A stretch of 64,000 nt of DNA, taken from contig CAMRHE010000207.1 of the NCBI GenBank assembly GCA_947044405.1, forward strand, positions 1,560,001 to 1,624,000. The letters are read 5' to 3'. Position 1 is the stretch's first letter. Each line of letters starts with the position of its first letter. Below the pieces are notes generated by a model, which saw only the letters and a list, made by a program, of their open reading frames with translations, made no database searches and was not told the origin of the DNA. The stretch is from Leptodactylus fallax. Taxonomy: Eukaryota; Chordata; Amphibia; Anura; Leptodactylidae. Shown piece by piece: positions 23,798 through 37,090 of this stretch. The translations under genes and the position numbers were made by a program.

Positions 23798-25726
23798 TAC
23801 AAATACATTTATCTGGGTGCTGACCGTTTCCCTTGTCAGTTGAGCTTGTCCTTTTACACTGATACTCTGCAGTCACAGCCGACACTCCATGTTGACAAGC
23901 CGTAGCACCATGACATCACTGCCAGCAGGGTGCCTGGCATCATGGAGATGCCCTGATGAACTAGTAAAGAATATACCGTACATTTATTTATTATATAAGT
24001 CTCGTTTTTCTGCTATATCGTCTTCCTTTAAATGTCTACAGGTACACGTCCATTGTTTTTGTGGCTAGCAGATGGCATGTGTCGTACTAATGATGAAGCA
24101 GACACGTTCCCTTTAACAGTCTGGCAGGCGGCAGACATGTTTCAATGAGGTTAGCATTTGCTCATCTGGTTTCCAAGGTTACTGGAGAAGATGGGTTAGG
24201 GCATGCCGCACCAATAGCAGAGGAGAGCAGGATTGTTGAGCCTTCCCTTTTTTTTTTTTTGTCTACACTTTCAAATTCCTTTTGTGCCGGAGGTAGGAAA
24301 ACATCTCCGTGGAAGGTGAGTACTCCGCGTATACATATAGGCTTATAGATCTCTTCCTATCTGACTGTATAGGAAGCACTCGCATAAGCCACAATACCTG
24401 TACACCGGGACAGCAATGTATAGTGTTCAGCCAGTAACAAAGCCTGTGTGATCTGCTATTGTGTTCTACATTGTGTGCTTGTGCATGTTGGATACAGGGT
24501 TAATCCCATTTTCTGCTGGATTAGATACGCAGAGCAGTATAGAAGTGCCTGGCTTCTATTGAATTGGTTTATATTCTATACAGAATTGTGTGCAATGCTT
24601 ATTTACATACTACAAAAAACATAGGTTGTATACATTTGTGCAAATATGTCTAGAACAATAAGGTGTGTATAATGTTCTAAATTACCATTATGGCTGCATT
24701 AACTTGTCTTTTTTTTTTCTTTGCTGGCCGGTCCCTGTCTGTGAAGGGCACACTAGGTGGATACTGCCTGAAGGGGATGTTGTTACTGGGTAATGCCTGT
24801 AGGGGGTGCTCTGATAGGACACTGCTTGTGGTAGGCACCCTCATTGGTCACCACAGCTGGCCATACGCCTAGCTAAATGCTATATGTACGGCAGGGGTCC
24901 TGACTGCCCCCTAATGGCAGATGTTGAGAGGACAGGAAGGGTCGGGGAACTCTGAATTAACATGCCCAATCTCTTCGTTCTCATGGGACATAGGTTGCCC
25001 ACACAGTGTCTGTTGCAAACCTAAACAGTGTGGGCTGAGCCAAGTGTGCATGTGTATGGCTGGCTGGGAGGGATGGCTCGGCTGACAGCTATCGGTGTAT
25101 GCCTGCCATAACTGTGAAGGTGATGTGTCTGTCAGGTTGTTGTGTAGCTAAACATTCCATTATCCCAGTTTGGCTTGTTGGGACTTGTAGTTCTGCAGCC
25201 GCTGTGTACTGCCTCCCTCTTAAACGTCAGCTATCGGCTTTATTTTCTGAGACCTCTACAAGGACACATGGAAAACTGATGATGCATGCTAGTGAACGCG
25301 TAGTGTTTGGTTTTGTCCCATTGCAGTAGGGAGCGAGTGCAGACCTGTCAGGCAGCTGTCTGGAGGGGAGAGAGCTGGTGAAGAAGGCGAGACAACAAAT
25401 TACATCTAGCTGGGGTAATTACATTGTTCTTGGCTTCAGGTTTCCCTACTGTTTGTACACAGACCAAACCTGAGGAGTGGAATACATGTTTCATGGCGCC
25501 TCGGCCTTGGTATGTTGTATATTGAGGGGAATTACTACATCTGACTCCTTCAGGCCTCATGTACATGGCTGAGGTATTATAGCTCTGTACAACCGTCCAC
25601 TTGTATGATTCCATAATATATAGACCATAGAAGTGTATGGGGCCTTGCAAGTTACTCCAAATGTATCAAAATGTCGCACATGTCATAATGTGGCAGAACT
25701 TGCAGGCGGATTTTCCTAATCTGTTA
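23798..25726. other. Non-coding DNA, no recognised feature
   Basis: No gene, clear element terminus or tandem array was recognised. Short T-runs occur near 24249-24260 and 24709-24718. Confidence 0.5.
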
Positions 25727-25963
25727 CGTTAGGTTCACACCTGCGCTCAGGTTTCCGTTCGTGGGGTTCCCACGAAAGGGAAAACTAATCCACTTAAAAA
25801 AAAGCAATTACCCGCGGATCTCATAGACTATAATGGGGTCTGCCGGGTTTCTGCCTGAAAAGGGACAGGAAAATGCGGAGAGAAAAGTCTCTGCATTTTT
25901 AAAGCGGAATAGGGAACGGATTTTCCTAGTGGAGACAGGACGTGGGTTTGAACCTAGCCTTAC
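25727..25963. repeat. GTTCACA-type foldback repeat, copy 4
   Basis: Starts TTAGGTTCACACCTGCGCTC and ends GGTTTGAACCTAGCCTTA, an inverted pair. Shares CTCATAGACTATAATGGGGT and AAATGCGGAGAGAAAAGTC with the other copies. Confidence 0.7.
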
Positions 25964-27285
25964 TTGGTTGTAACTTTTTAGGTGCCATAACAGATGCAAA
26001 GGTGTAACTTACAGAGTAGCAGACATATCAGCTGCTATGGGGCCCAGCAACTAGGGGGGGGCCCATTTCAATTGAGACCTAGGGAGCAATTATTGATGAC
26101 TATCGATGATAGAAGGAGGTATGGAAAACAGAATGTGCCTCCTTTACTTTACTGGGACATAATGCCTGCATGTGACGTCATTATAATTACTTTGTTCATA
26201 TGCTGTGATGTCATAGTGTGCATTATCCCTGTACTGCGACTTCACAGTGTGTATTACCCCTTCAATGGGGCATCGTTGTGTTTTTATCCCAGTACAGTGA
26301 CATCACTATGTGCATTAGATGGGTACAGTGACATCACTGTGTGTTATCTCTGTGTGTAAGGGAGACCAAAATAAATGCTGCTTAAGGTGGTCATGGTAGT
26401 GTGAGGCCCCATTACAAGTTTTGCTATGGGGCCTCAATGATTACTTGTTCCACCCGTGCCCTTAGGTGATGTTAAGGGGGCCTTACACTTCAGATAGTTG
26501 TAACATTCGGTTGACCGTTAACACCCCCCCCATCCCCATCCTTTACACATGCATCCCCAGCTTAGAACAGTGTGCACGTGTTCTCAATAAGAAGAGTGGA
26601 GTATACCACTGCCAGACTGAACTGATGACATATAATTTCCTGAAAACTAAGGATCAAACTTGCAGAAATCCAAGCAGTCTGACCTTTCCTTCCAACAATA
26701 TCTGCCATTGTGTTGCCATACACATTAGATGGTCAGCTGGTCCGGGGTGACGCTTTACTAACGTGTGTGACCATCTTTATTCACCTTTTTTGGATGCTTA
26801 AAAAATAATTTACATAAATTAAAGACGTACTTGGGTATTTTTTTTCTATCCTCATGGTATTGATAGTGCTCAGCTATGTGATGGTGTCTAACAGGAGCAG
26901 ACAATAAGCTGAACCGCAGGGTGATGGGTGCAGGGATGGAGAAAAGTGTTTTGGGTAGCCTGCTTCTTTAAGATGGGCTTGTCTTCTCAGGGTTAACTTC
27001 ATATGATTGTTCACACAAGAGGATGCCTTTAAGACCTATGTGTGTTTACCACCATTTTTTATCCCCCCCCCCCCTCTGTAAAGTGCCATCTGCTGAGAAA
27101 CCCATTGACATTTGGAATCTGTTATTGTTGGAGTAAGTGTAACTGATCATTGTCATTGCATTTATATTAGGGGAACTGCTGCCATAGCACAGCACACCCC
27201 TTATATATTTTAAAGAATGTATTTTTTTTTCTTCTGTGATGGGCCATGACTATTAGATCAGTGGGGGTCTTATTCTTTTCAGCTA
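25964..27285. other. Non-coding DNA; degenerate CAGTGACATCACT-type repeats at 26160-26350
   Basis: Blocks such as GTGATGTCATAGTGTG, GCGACTTCACAGTGTG, ACAGTGACATCACTATGTG and ACAGTGACATCACTGTGTG recur at loose intervals of about 40-50 bases, a worn minisatellite. No gene is supported in the rest. Confidence 0.5.
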
Positions 27286-27616
27286 TTAAAGGGGTATACC
27301 ATCCCACAATGCATGTCCATACTGATGACCTATCCTCTATCTGATCTGTGGCGTCTAACACCCAGACCCTGCACAGATCAGCTGTTCCAGCAACCTCCAG
27401 GTGCCAGAAGCTGCTGCAGGCAACGGGGAGCGGATGCAGGTAGTGCAGGGGATTACTCCCCATACACTGGAGCAGCTCCCGTCCCCAGAGGCTGAAGAAA
27501 CAGCTGATCTGTATGGAATCTGGGTGTTGGACCCCCACAGATCAGATACTGATGACTTATGCTGTAGATAGGTCGTCATTCTGAAACCTGTATTAGGGGG
27601 TGGAAAACCCCTTTAA
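27286..27616. repeat. TTAA-bounded MITE
   Basis: TTAAAGGGGTATACCATCCC at the left and GTGGAAAACCCCTTTAA at the right. Internal arms GATGACCTATCCTCTATCTG and AGATACTGATGACTTATG / CTGTAGATAGGTCGTCAT pair with each other, so it is largely a foldback. Confidence 0.65.
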
Positions 27617-28854
27617 TGGATTTCTAAAGGTACAGTATGATCATATGTGCTTATTTTGTTTCAATTTTTATGCAACTTGCAGAATGGTGTCCCAAAAAAA
27701 GCCAGAATCTATGAACACATCTTTATTTGGGCCGTTTAATATATGGTTTTTTCACATCAATCCTCTTGTGCTCCTCTTTTTTTTTTTTTTACTGCCATGT
27801 TAACATTGTAATGCTAAAGAGAACACTTACTAGTTTGTTGCTTTGGCACTGACATGCAGTCCACATACAGATACATTGTATATATGTATACCAAACACAA
27901 TGATTACAATGCATATATTTAAGGGACATGTTTTATGTCCTTTGCTTGACAATGCTAGAACTGCGGTTAGGGCGTCATGACCTCGTATGTCTTCAATGTA
28001 ATATTTACTGCTTGGCATCTTCTTTAAGAGCTGTTCCAACCTAAAGGAATCAGTACTGCATTGTCTACAGTGCAAGGCTACCTGGAGATATCTAGGGGTA
28101 AGGTAAGGTGCACCAACTCTGAATACTATTATTCGGAAGTATTGTCACCTCGACACACAGAAATGTGAAGAAATGGGGTTCTCTAGCCAGTCCCAAAACT
28201 TGTTATGCAGATGAACACAATGTAGTATTCTCTGTTATCACCCTCTTCAGGCTGCAGAATGGATGACGGTAATGTTGTCACTGGAATTACAGATATGAAG
28301 TGCAAAAAAATATCTGCCCCTATGATCACTGCTTTATCTCGCAATTCCCCAGGAAGTTGCAGGAGACTCCTTTTGCATTCCCATCTACAGTATAGCTGGA
28401 TCTATAGAATAGAAATCCATTGCCTTTAATTGACATGCCTGGCGTGTTTTGCAGCAGTGCTACTGAGCAAGCAAGTTTTTAGTATTGTTTTTCCCCTGCA
28501 GCAAACAGACAGGGATGTTCTGGGTGCTACTAAAAAGGGCAGCAAGTTTCCTGAGCAAAAATAATTGACAAGTAAAAGGACCATTGAGAGGTCTCTAGAC
28601 CTAAACTTCTGGTTGACCTCTGTGGCCCAGTAATCCCATTAAAGAACACTGCAGTCAGCTTCTCGGCAGCCCGCAATGGCTGATAATGCAAAACTCAAGT
28701 CTGCCATGTGCTTTACAGCAAGTACACTGCAGGTCTGTCTGCTGTGGGCATCACTACCAGGGTAGGAGAAATGGCATCCCATAAGGCCTCACTGTAAAAG
28801 GGGGAAAAGAGAGTGTGGAGATGAGAGGCACATGAAAGAACCATGTATATACAG
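27617..28854. other. Non-coding DNA, no recognised feature
   Basis: A T-run at 27776-27790 is the only simple tract. No gene was recognised. Confidence 0.5.
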
Positions 28855-28896
28855 TAGTAATGTATACCCTCCTTACTAACATAAGGATGTCTTTTA

Positions 28897-29185
28897 CTAA
28901 AGGACATCATTATGGTGCTAAAGGGTATACTGTAGTAAGGGACATCATTATGGCGGTAAGGAGGATATGCAATAGTAAAGGACATCATTATGGTGGTAAG
29001 GAGGGCATACAGTAGTAAGGGACATCATTATGGATGTAAGGAGGGTATACAGTAGTAAGGGACATCATTATGGATGTAAGGAGGGTATACAGTAGTAAGG
29101 GACATTATGGCGGTAAAGAAGGGTATACTGTAGTAAGGGACATCATTATGGCGGTAAGGAAGATATACAGTAGTAAGGAAGGAGT
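28897..29185. repeat. 40-bp tandem repeat, about 7 copies
   Basis: The unit is AGTAGTAAGGGACATCATTA followed by TGGATGTAAGGAGGGTATAC, with small differences between copies (TGGCGG, TGGTGG) and one copy shortened near 29101. Just left, at 28864-28895, part of the unit occurs inverted (GTATACCCTCCTTACT). Confidence 0.85.
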
Positions 29186-30514
29186 AATTTTTAAAGCTGT
29201 GATATTTTATATGAAGGATTTGCACTATATTTAGTGTACTGGTGAATGTATCCTATAAACTTTAGATTTTCTTAACTGGTTTGCTTGAGCACAGTGTTAT
29301 ACAAGGGCTTATCTGATGAAAAACACTTATTGGCTATTAATCAGCCCTACTCTGGAGGAGTATGTATAGGGCAGTGGTCCTGTGTGTCCTGCCATCTAGT
29401 CTTTCTGTGGGCCTGATGGAGATAGTTGAGTACAGTAGTGGATATGCATGAACTCCATTCAGACTCCTCCAAAATGGGCCTTGAAGCCTCCATTCTGGTG
29501 ATATGTGCCGCCCCCAGCCATTATACATTTCTCACCTGTAAGTAGGTTATGAATGTTTTTCCTAGGATGGATAACCTCTTTACAGTCCTTAATCATTTTA
29601 TCATAGATATCCCTATTACAACTGTATTTGACAATTTGTAGGACTGGACAGTGCATTTATAACAATAGTTAGTCTGATGATGAGACCCTCAGTTATGTAT
29701 CTTTCTTTGAAATGTATTATTCCTTATTCATGTTAGTCTTACATAGGAATGTTTGTGTTTAAGCTGTGTTTACATTGGTGGTCAATTCGCTTCAGTGGTT
29801 TTATGTGTATACCATGGGAGATGGCCCTTTCTGGCCAGCCAGTTTATTACCCCTGGACAGTAGATGTCAAAGGAGGGAGAGAGGGCTAATGAACCTGAGT
29901 TCAACCCCGGACACACATCTTTCCCGCATCCAGGAAGACATACCTATTTCTCAAGATTGTGCAGTGGGGGGAAGAGTAGGGGGACTACCTGGAAGGAAGG
30001 TGTGGCTGGACACTAGCCTTATACTGGGAGGAAGACCGAGATTCTGGGTCACTCAGCAAGGAGGCAGCTAGGGGTTAGCTGGGGTGTCCCTTCTGTACAA
30101 GAAGACACTCTACACTTATTCTGATCCTGGGAGACATGTGCGACACGTCGAGCTGTTGACTTAACCAAGCGCCCTGGGGCCTAGGAGTCAGGCCTCAGTG
30201 AACCGGATTACAGATTCATTTTTGTATTAATTTTTCTTTTTTTAATCCCATTTTATTTTCTGTACTGTATACTTGCTTTCATCTGTATTGACCATCTGTT
30301 GATGTGTATTTTGTATATGTTAGCAGATAGTGCCAACCCACTCGGGTTAATAAATATATAAAATTTATAAAACTCGTTTCATATTATCCTATGAAATCAG
30401 TCCAGTGAAAGGTAAGAAGGGTGATCACAGGTAGGGCAAGCGACTTGGCAAAGTGCTATCCTTCACAGTTAGGTAATGGCAGTGTGAGCTACCGCAGGAT
30501 TACCTTGATTTACC
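29186..30514. other. Non-coding DNA, possible worn Penelope-type 3' end
   Basis: No gene is supported. At 30120-30155 the string CTGATCCTGGGAGACATGTG then CGACACGTCGAGCTG loosely resembles the hammerhead region of the Penelope-like elements, and AATAAATATATAAAATTTAT follows 200 bases later, like a 3' end. The core nucleotides are not intact, so this is only a suggestion. Confidence 0.3.
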
Positions 30515-30901
30515 TTAAAGGGGTATTCCCATGAACTGTTTAGATCGGTTGTCAATTGATACGACCATAAACACAGAAACATTCTATGGTCTGGATCTTG
30601 TCAAAAACCCAGCCATGATTTTCTTATTGTAGCTGAGTTATCAGACAGGGACAATACATGTATGAGAAGATATCCCGACCACAATAAGGAAATCATGGCT
30701 GATTTTATGACCTTAGAAAGGTCCTGCATTCATGGTCGTATCCACTGGCAACCGATCAAGACAACAGACTTTGACCACAAGATTTTTAGAGAGAATTTTT
30801 AAAATACTACAAAATTTTTAATTACTTATAATTGCAAAAATGTTTCACTTTTAATGATCTACAAATTTAAAAATGGTTATGTTCATGGGAATACCCCTTA
30901 T
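30515..30901. repeat. TTAA-type MITE with GGGGTATTCCCATGAAC ends
   Basis: TTAAAGGGGTATTCCCATGAAC at the left edge is mirrored by GTTCATGGGAATACCCCTTA at the right. Both halves also share AACC/GATC-containing inverted blocks (GGTTGTCAATTGATACGACC against GGTCGTATCCACTGGCAACC). A relative lies at 47159-47490. Confidence 0.7.
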
Positions 30902-33136
30902 TGGTTGCTTGATTCCATCTGAACTGGGGACCAGCTGCACAGTTCATGTTCCCCCGCAGGTGAGAGAGCTTGTGTTTGTGTTGTGAAGTGCTGCTCCATG
31001 TGTGTGAACTTCCTTCTAAAACGGAATATCACAAACCATCTATTCAACTCCACCACTAAGGGTAAGTTCACACAGAGGAATTTGCAGCTGATTTTGATTT
31101 AGGTTCCAGCTTTTTGATTTTTGATGCTGAAAAAAGTGTCCTGTTCAATCTTCCTTCAGATTTTGTGACCCACGGCTTGAGGATCATGCCCCTTGTATCT
31201 CTGGCTAATCGCTGAGGGCCAGAATATGAATTGAAATCTGAGTTGAAAGGCCTATTTGTGAACAGCCCCTAACCCTTTCATACAATTATCTGTACACCTG
31301 TCTTACCAACAAAACTGCCCACTATTGTTCATCTACCTTCACCCCAAATATTTGGCACTGCCTAACTATCCAAATGAAAGCTCCCCTTTTAGTTACTCCT
31401 TCTTTTAGCGGCCACAATGCCCCGTTCATCACTGTTAACCACAGATAGTTGAAGCCTGCCTGCTGTATGTACAGATGTAGCAGAGCTTGTACAGGAAGTG
31501 CCTTGAGATTTACTTAAATGTGCGTAAAACATTTTCATTATGATCTGTTGTGCGGCGTTTGTCTAGTTAATCTCTGGTGTCCTCTTTGTGTCTTTTGTAC
31601 ATGTTTGATGTGGTTGTAGAATAACCGAGGTCTCCGACTATTTTCTGATCCCGAGCGGCTCAGTCACAATCCTCTGCGCTTGTAGTTTTTCCTTTGTATG
31701 TGACTAGTAATTAAATCAACAATACATGGAAGCAGCGGAGAAGGATTTATAGTGGGAAAGGTTATAGTCGCCATATACTTCACAGAACCGCCTTTATGTT
31801 GTGTGAAAATCCTTCTCTGCTTATTGTCATAGTGAGTCTCACAGTAAATCCATCCTGGACTAATACGTGTAAATTACAGCTCTGCGAGGAGCCATCTTGT
31901 GCACAATTGGTGCTGGGCCTCAAATAACACCCCTGTCAATGTGTTGCTTAAAGCTGGCCATACTGTAATCCGATGGCAAGAATTATGGGGAAAGTGGAAG
32001 AGATTTGTTCATTGGGAAAACCCCATACATATACATGTGGTGTCAGTGGGGAGGTTACAGTGTCCTCCGGCAGCTTATGTCTCCTGATCACAGAAGAATC
32101 AGTCATGTAAATTCACCTGCCCGATCCTTATTTCCCTTTTTTTTTCATCTTTTGGGGAAAATGGAAGGCCGATGGGTGGTGAGCAAAGGTCCTCTTCAGG
32201 CCTCCTGATTGACATCGGGGACCACTGGAGGCCCAATGGAGACGAATCTCGTGAGGTTAACCCAACACATACTCCTACTTTAAAACGGGGTGTGGTTTTA
32301 AAAGGGGCATGACCTAAATATTCGCTATGAATTGTAATTGAGGTAAAATGCCCAATTATAATAGCAGTTTTCATTTAGGTCTTAATCATCCAGCCCTAAC
32401 TTGGATCATACTTGCCAACTCTCCCGAAATGTCCAAGAGAATCCCTCAAAAAGGAGGGACCTTCCAGAGTGTGCATCTTCTAGTTTCTTTGTGATATATG
32501 TGATGTGGGCCCTTTGTGTCCATCGAGTCATGAAAAAGAGGTGTGACTGGCACATGTTGTCCTCATCCCGAAAAAGGGGCATGGTAGGCAACAAAAAGGT
32601 GTTTGTCACACCCAGTGTGGGTGTGATTTTTACCAAAAAGGGGGTATAGCCAGAGGAAAACTTTCACGGAACGATTCACGCACTGGATTTTTTCTGGCAA
32701 GTTTACTTTAGATATTAGGGAGTATTTTTGGTGTTCAGATGATGATTGCCTTGTGATGATGATAAAGATCATTCTCTGAGAGATGTCACTTGTCTGGGAT
32801 ATTTTAGACTGTGGGTCCTTTTGCCAGTTACTGATCACATGACTGTGTTTGTCAGCGCCATAGCTATAGGTAAATGTCACAGCGAGGTCTATTGACAACG
32901 TAGGAGCAGTGCAGCATCATGTGCGGACTGTATGGAGGGGGTAATTTCACAGTGTTGTATTATGCTATAGAAAGCATAAATGTGATGATGATGATATTTT
33001 TACAGTCCTGCCATTTGACATTTCTATCACTCTGTCAAATGCAATTTCTGTGTACCCCATGCATTAAAAAGAGAAGTAATACCAGCACCATATTGTGAGT
33101 GAAGTCATGGGTGAAATGAATGAATGTTTTGTCCTA
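30902..33136. other. Non-coding DNA, no recognised gene
   Basis: Fragments of local repeat families are visible (TAAGTTCACACAGAGGAA near 31064; ACTTGCCAACTCTCCCGAAA near 32409). No exon with plausible splice sites and conserved coding was found. Confidence 0.45.
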
Positions 33137-33842
33137 AAACTTTTGCCACAACTTTTTGAGGCAATCCCTGCAATCAAACGATTCCTGTAACTGTCAATGA
33201 GACTTCTGCACCTCTCCACAGGTATTTTGGCCACTCCTCATGAGCAAACTGCTCCAGTTGTCTCAGGTTTGAAGGGTGCCTTTTCCAGACGCCATGTTTC
33301 AGCTCCTTCCAAAGATGCTCAATAGGATTTAGGTCGGGGCTCATAGAAGGCCACTTCAGAATAGTCCAATGTTTTCCTCTTAGCCATTCTTGGGTGTTTT
33401 TAGCTGTGTTTTGGGTCATTATCCTGTTGCAAGACTCATGACCTGCGACTGAGACCAAGCTTTCTGACACTGGGCAGCACATTTCTCTCTAGAATCCCTT
33501 GATAGTCTTGAGATTTCATTGTACCCTGCACAGATTCAAGACACCCTGTGCCAGATGCAGCAAAGCAGCCCCAGAACATAAGAGCCTTCTCCATGTTTCA
33601 CAGTAGGGACAGTGTTCTTTTCAAGATATGCTTCATTTTTCCATCTGTGACTATAGAGCTGATGTGCCTTGCCAGAAATTTCGATTTTTCTTATCTGTCC
33701 ATAGGACATTCTCCCAGAAGCGTTGTGGCTTGTCAACATGTAGTTACATATTATTACTTTTGTCAGATTGAAGTTGTTTCTGTGACCATTGTGGGTTTTT
33801 CTTTCATTAAATGAGGGGTACCAACAATTTTGTCCACATGTG
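33137..33842 (-). mobile_element. Tc1-like element C, deleted and 3'-truncated
   Basis: The right edge reads AATGAGGGGTACCAACAATT then TTGTCCACATGTG beside TA at 33843-33844, the inverted-repeat end also seen in element B. The opposite end is missing: similarity stops near 33137, inside the 3' region of the transposase. It shares element B's internal deletion junction (GGCTTGTCAACATGTAGT on this strand). Confidence 0.85.
33174..33735 (-). pseudogene. Tc1-like transposase remnant, C-terminal part
   Basis: On the minus strand the readable segments are [59 protein letters not shown] and [19 protein letters not shown]. Frames change at about 33595 and about 33430, the latter within the region of the second catalytic Asp. 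The N-terminal half is absent, as in element B. Non-functional. Confidence 0.8.
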
Positions 33843-34648
33843 TATGTTATGTAAAAAAAAAAAATAAAAAAAAATTGTAGCCATGTTTTTAAGGAATCTA
33901 GAGCCCAGTGGGTTTCTAGGACCAGTGACCACTATAATCCTCCTTGCTTTATCCTTCCTCTCCTCTGTAGTCTCTGGACCGAATAAGTTAGGGGTGCCAC
34001 ATTCACAAGGGTGCTCTAGACTGCCCTCTTTACTCTAATGCCCCTTTACACAAATTAGATGGTTGCTGAAAATATATCTCTCCGGCATGTTTACCCTATG
34101 CCGCCAAGCTGTTTCTTGGTGGAATAAATACATCAAAACTAATAGGTTCTAGGACAATATAGTAGAGCTGGCCATACTGGACACCTTTAGATGGCTATTG
34201 GCATCGTTAACCCCCCCCCCCCCCACCAATACACATTTCACAGAGCTTTCATGTTATATCAGTAGGGAGACACTTATAGGAGACAAGACTTCTGACGGCA
34301 TCTTATATCGTACATGTGCATAAGTTAGTCATCCGGTCTTGCCAAGATTGCCAGGTTCACTTGACTTAAAACTAACATATGTGGCATTCACTACCTTTAG
34401 GTGCCCATACACAACATTCTGGAGCGATCTACTGAAAATCTGATGTCTGGGGTGGTTATACATGTAAGATGTACAAGAAATGTTACTCAATACAAAGGTG
34501 GATCTGGGAATAATCTGCAGATAAATATCTCCTGTCTATGATCTCTATATTGGTTGTCCTACATAATAGCAGGAATCCTTTCTCCACCCGGAAGACCCAG
34601 CTCATGTGACCGAGCTGTTTTAACACTTTGGTGGGCCCAGTTCAAAGG
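33843..34648. other. Non-coding DNA, no recognised feature
   Basis: Contains an A-rich tract near 33853-33875 and a C-run near 34210-34223. No gene. Confidence 0.5.
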
Positions 34649-34664
34649 TTTCATAAGTCTGGCC

Positions 34665-35314
34665 AAATATCACCACAAGACTGGCTGAGATCTAAAAAGA
34701 CTTTATTGATATGCATTAAAAGATATGTATCAACTCCCAGATATAGGATAAAATAATTAACGGATCCCTGAATACAGAGGGTATAACCCCATGACAATGG
34801 GAGTGTTTGCATAGCACCGTTGGTTTAATAATTGTAAAGACCAACTATACTAGAATCTACTCCCCTATTATTATGTCAAGGCTAAAAATCAGTATAACAA
34901 TACACCTATATAGAGTGGCTGTTAATGATCTAATATATCAGCCCTACTACTACTCTGTTAAACAGATGTGTTCAATGGAGAAAAGAAAAAATGCAAAGGC
35001 ATAAAAAGTGTGAGCTGAGCCATAATAACAGATCATTAGCCCAATCTACAAAACTTAACTGGGTCTAAGAGTCAAAATAAGGTGACTCAATAAAACCAAC
35101 AGTAAATTAGAGCATTGGACCCTCACCATGAATATTTTTTTATAATGTTTTAGACAACATCTGCACATATAAATTAGAGCGGCTTGTAAAAAAGAAAAGG
35201 ATACACCTGATAATTAAAGGGAAGACCCATCTGATGTTACCGGGTTATCCACTAGTAGCCTGTGCATCCCATATAGCCATGTCCCCCTATAAATAAATCT
35301 GTGGATCAATGTTC
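34665..35314 (-). repeat. Inverted 3'-end arm of Penelope-like element 2
   Basis: Blocks ACTCCCATTGTCATGGGG, GTGACTCAATAAAACCAAC / GTTGGTTTTATTGAGTCAC and TGCATCCCATATAGCC / GGCTATATGGGATGCA appear here and, inverted, at 37192-37501. About 118 bases near 35128-35245 have no counterpart in the right arm, so one arm gained or the other lost sequence. Confidence 0.8.
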
Positions 35315-35399
35315 TTGGTAGCAAAGGACATTTTCGAGAGCAAATACTCCCTCAGAGAGATATGGTACACGTATGAGCCTTAACAACAATGAATTGAAT

Positions 35400-36423
35400 C
35401 TGAAATTCACTGCAGAGATTCATGCCACAGAGATTTCTTTTTTTGGATTTGAGAATAAAGATAATGAATCATGGGTCCATTGGTTCCACTGTGTTCTGTA
35501 AGTCTACAGCCACCAACAGCCTGTTAATGTGGGGTAGTTTCCACCCTATTCCCCTTAAGAAAGGAATACCGAAGAGACCATTTTTGAGGATGAGGAACTG
35601 TTCTGATTTGGGGGATTTTGGACTAATGGCAAAGGATTTAGAGTGCAGGTTTAGACAGAGGGTATCTGCCCTGTGTGCTTCAACAGGCCCACCAACATGC
35701 TACCTCTAGAAACAGAAAAGAGTTATTGGTACCAGGAGGTCCCAAGGAGAGGGACAATTTGATCAGACTCATTGGTACTTATGGTACTAGAGATCAGGAA
35801 GTGAAACAGTTACTTGGCTCCTTCTGGAGGACTCTTCTACTTGATGAGGAGCTACAGAAATATCTCACTACATGCCCCTCGATTACATACAGGAGTGGGA
35901 GAAACTTATGACTATGGGTAAGTCTATCTCTTCTCACTCCCATCAAGGATTCTGTTGTGTGGCTTGGTAGAAACGTTCCGGAGGGTATGTTTAGATGTGG
36001 AAGCTGTAAAGCTTGCGATTTTGTTAGAAAGGGGAGGATATTTTGTAGTGTAACAACTGGAGCCTCCTTTAGTTATTCGTGATTTCATCAACTGTAAAAC
36101 CTCCGGTCTGGTCTACTTGGCCACGTGTATTTGCCCCAAAAATTGTGGGTAAAACCATAAGGGAACTAAGGAGAAGAATTCGTGAACATGTGGGTAATAT
36201 AAACAAAAAGGAGGATCAACCAATTAGCTGCCATGTGTGGGAGGTACATGGAGGGGATCCCAAATCCATATCTCTTCAGGGGATTGAAGTAATAAGACCT
36301 ACCGCACGCCGGGGTGATTTGGATAGGAGAATCCTTCAGAAGGAGGCTAAATGGACGTATAGGTTACAGTGTGTCAAATCTTTTGGGTTGAATGAGGTGA
36401 TATCATTCATGCCGTTTATCTAA
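35400..36423 (+). pseudogene. Penelope-type RT (C-terminal part) plus GIY-YIG endonuclease, broken
   Basis: Read over several frames, the region gives NLKFTAEIHATEISF, FLDLRIKI, TVFCKSTATNSLLMWGSFHP and IPLKKGIPKRPFLRMRNCSD, the RT palm/thumb pattern of Penelope-like elements. A CGSCKACDF cysteine cluster precedes LVYLATCICPKN and, after a frame change near 36140, VGKTIRELRRRIREHVGNIN, the GIY-YIG nuclease with its Arg-rich helix. The open frame ends at 36423 (ISFMPFI). The YIDD catalytic part of the RT is missing because the copy is 5'-truncated. At least three frame changes make it non-functional. Confidence 0.8.
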
Positions 36424-37090
36424 CTTATTGTCTATAGGGGCTAATATGCCTGGGGTGCTATGGGGTTTATTCCCTTATGTCCACCCTGGTCTCCTCAGTC
36501 CACCTTCCCTCTCCTTTCGTCGTCTTCACCATTTCCTGTCCCCCCCAGGAGGGCTTTTGTCATATTCCAACCATAAATTGACAGGTATGTCATTTCCTTG
36601 TAGCCCAGTGTTTATTGTGCCATTTCTTAGGGGCTACGTTATTGGGTCAATTTTTGACACTACATTGTTTTTGAATTTAGTCCGAGCGCTACATGAACGC
36701 TCAAGCTGCGTCTGACAATTTCTTCTTTATTCCTCGTGAATGCTGCTGTCTGATCCTTTGTACAACCTGTATTCATGTCACCATTTTCTATTCTTGCTAC
36801 ACTATTGACGTAGTTTAATCTAATCACACTGGCTGCTTCTGATACACTGGATAATCGATAGCGTCCCGTTACCATGCCTATCAGGTTGAGGTGGGCGGAG
36901 TTGTAATGACACGCCCCCTCTGTGAAGAGGTGAGCGCTATGATAGGTAAGTTATACCTTGGTCCCAGGTATAAAGGGACTTGCTGATGGCTGCACTTCAC
37001 CAGTACCCACTTCCTCAATCAGGGCATGGGGAACTTCAGTTTTTACTGCAAGTCTTGATAGGGCTGTTCACATTTATTTAGCAGAGTCTC

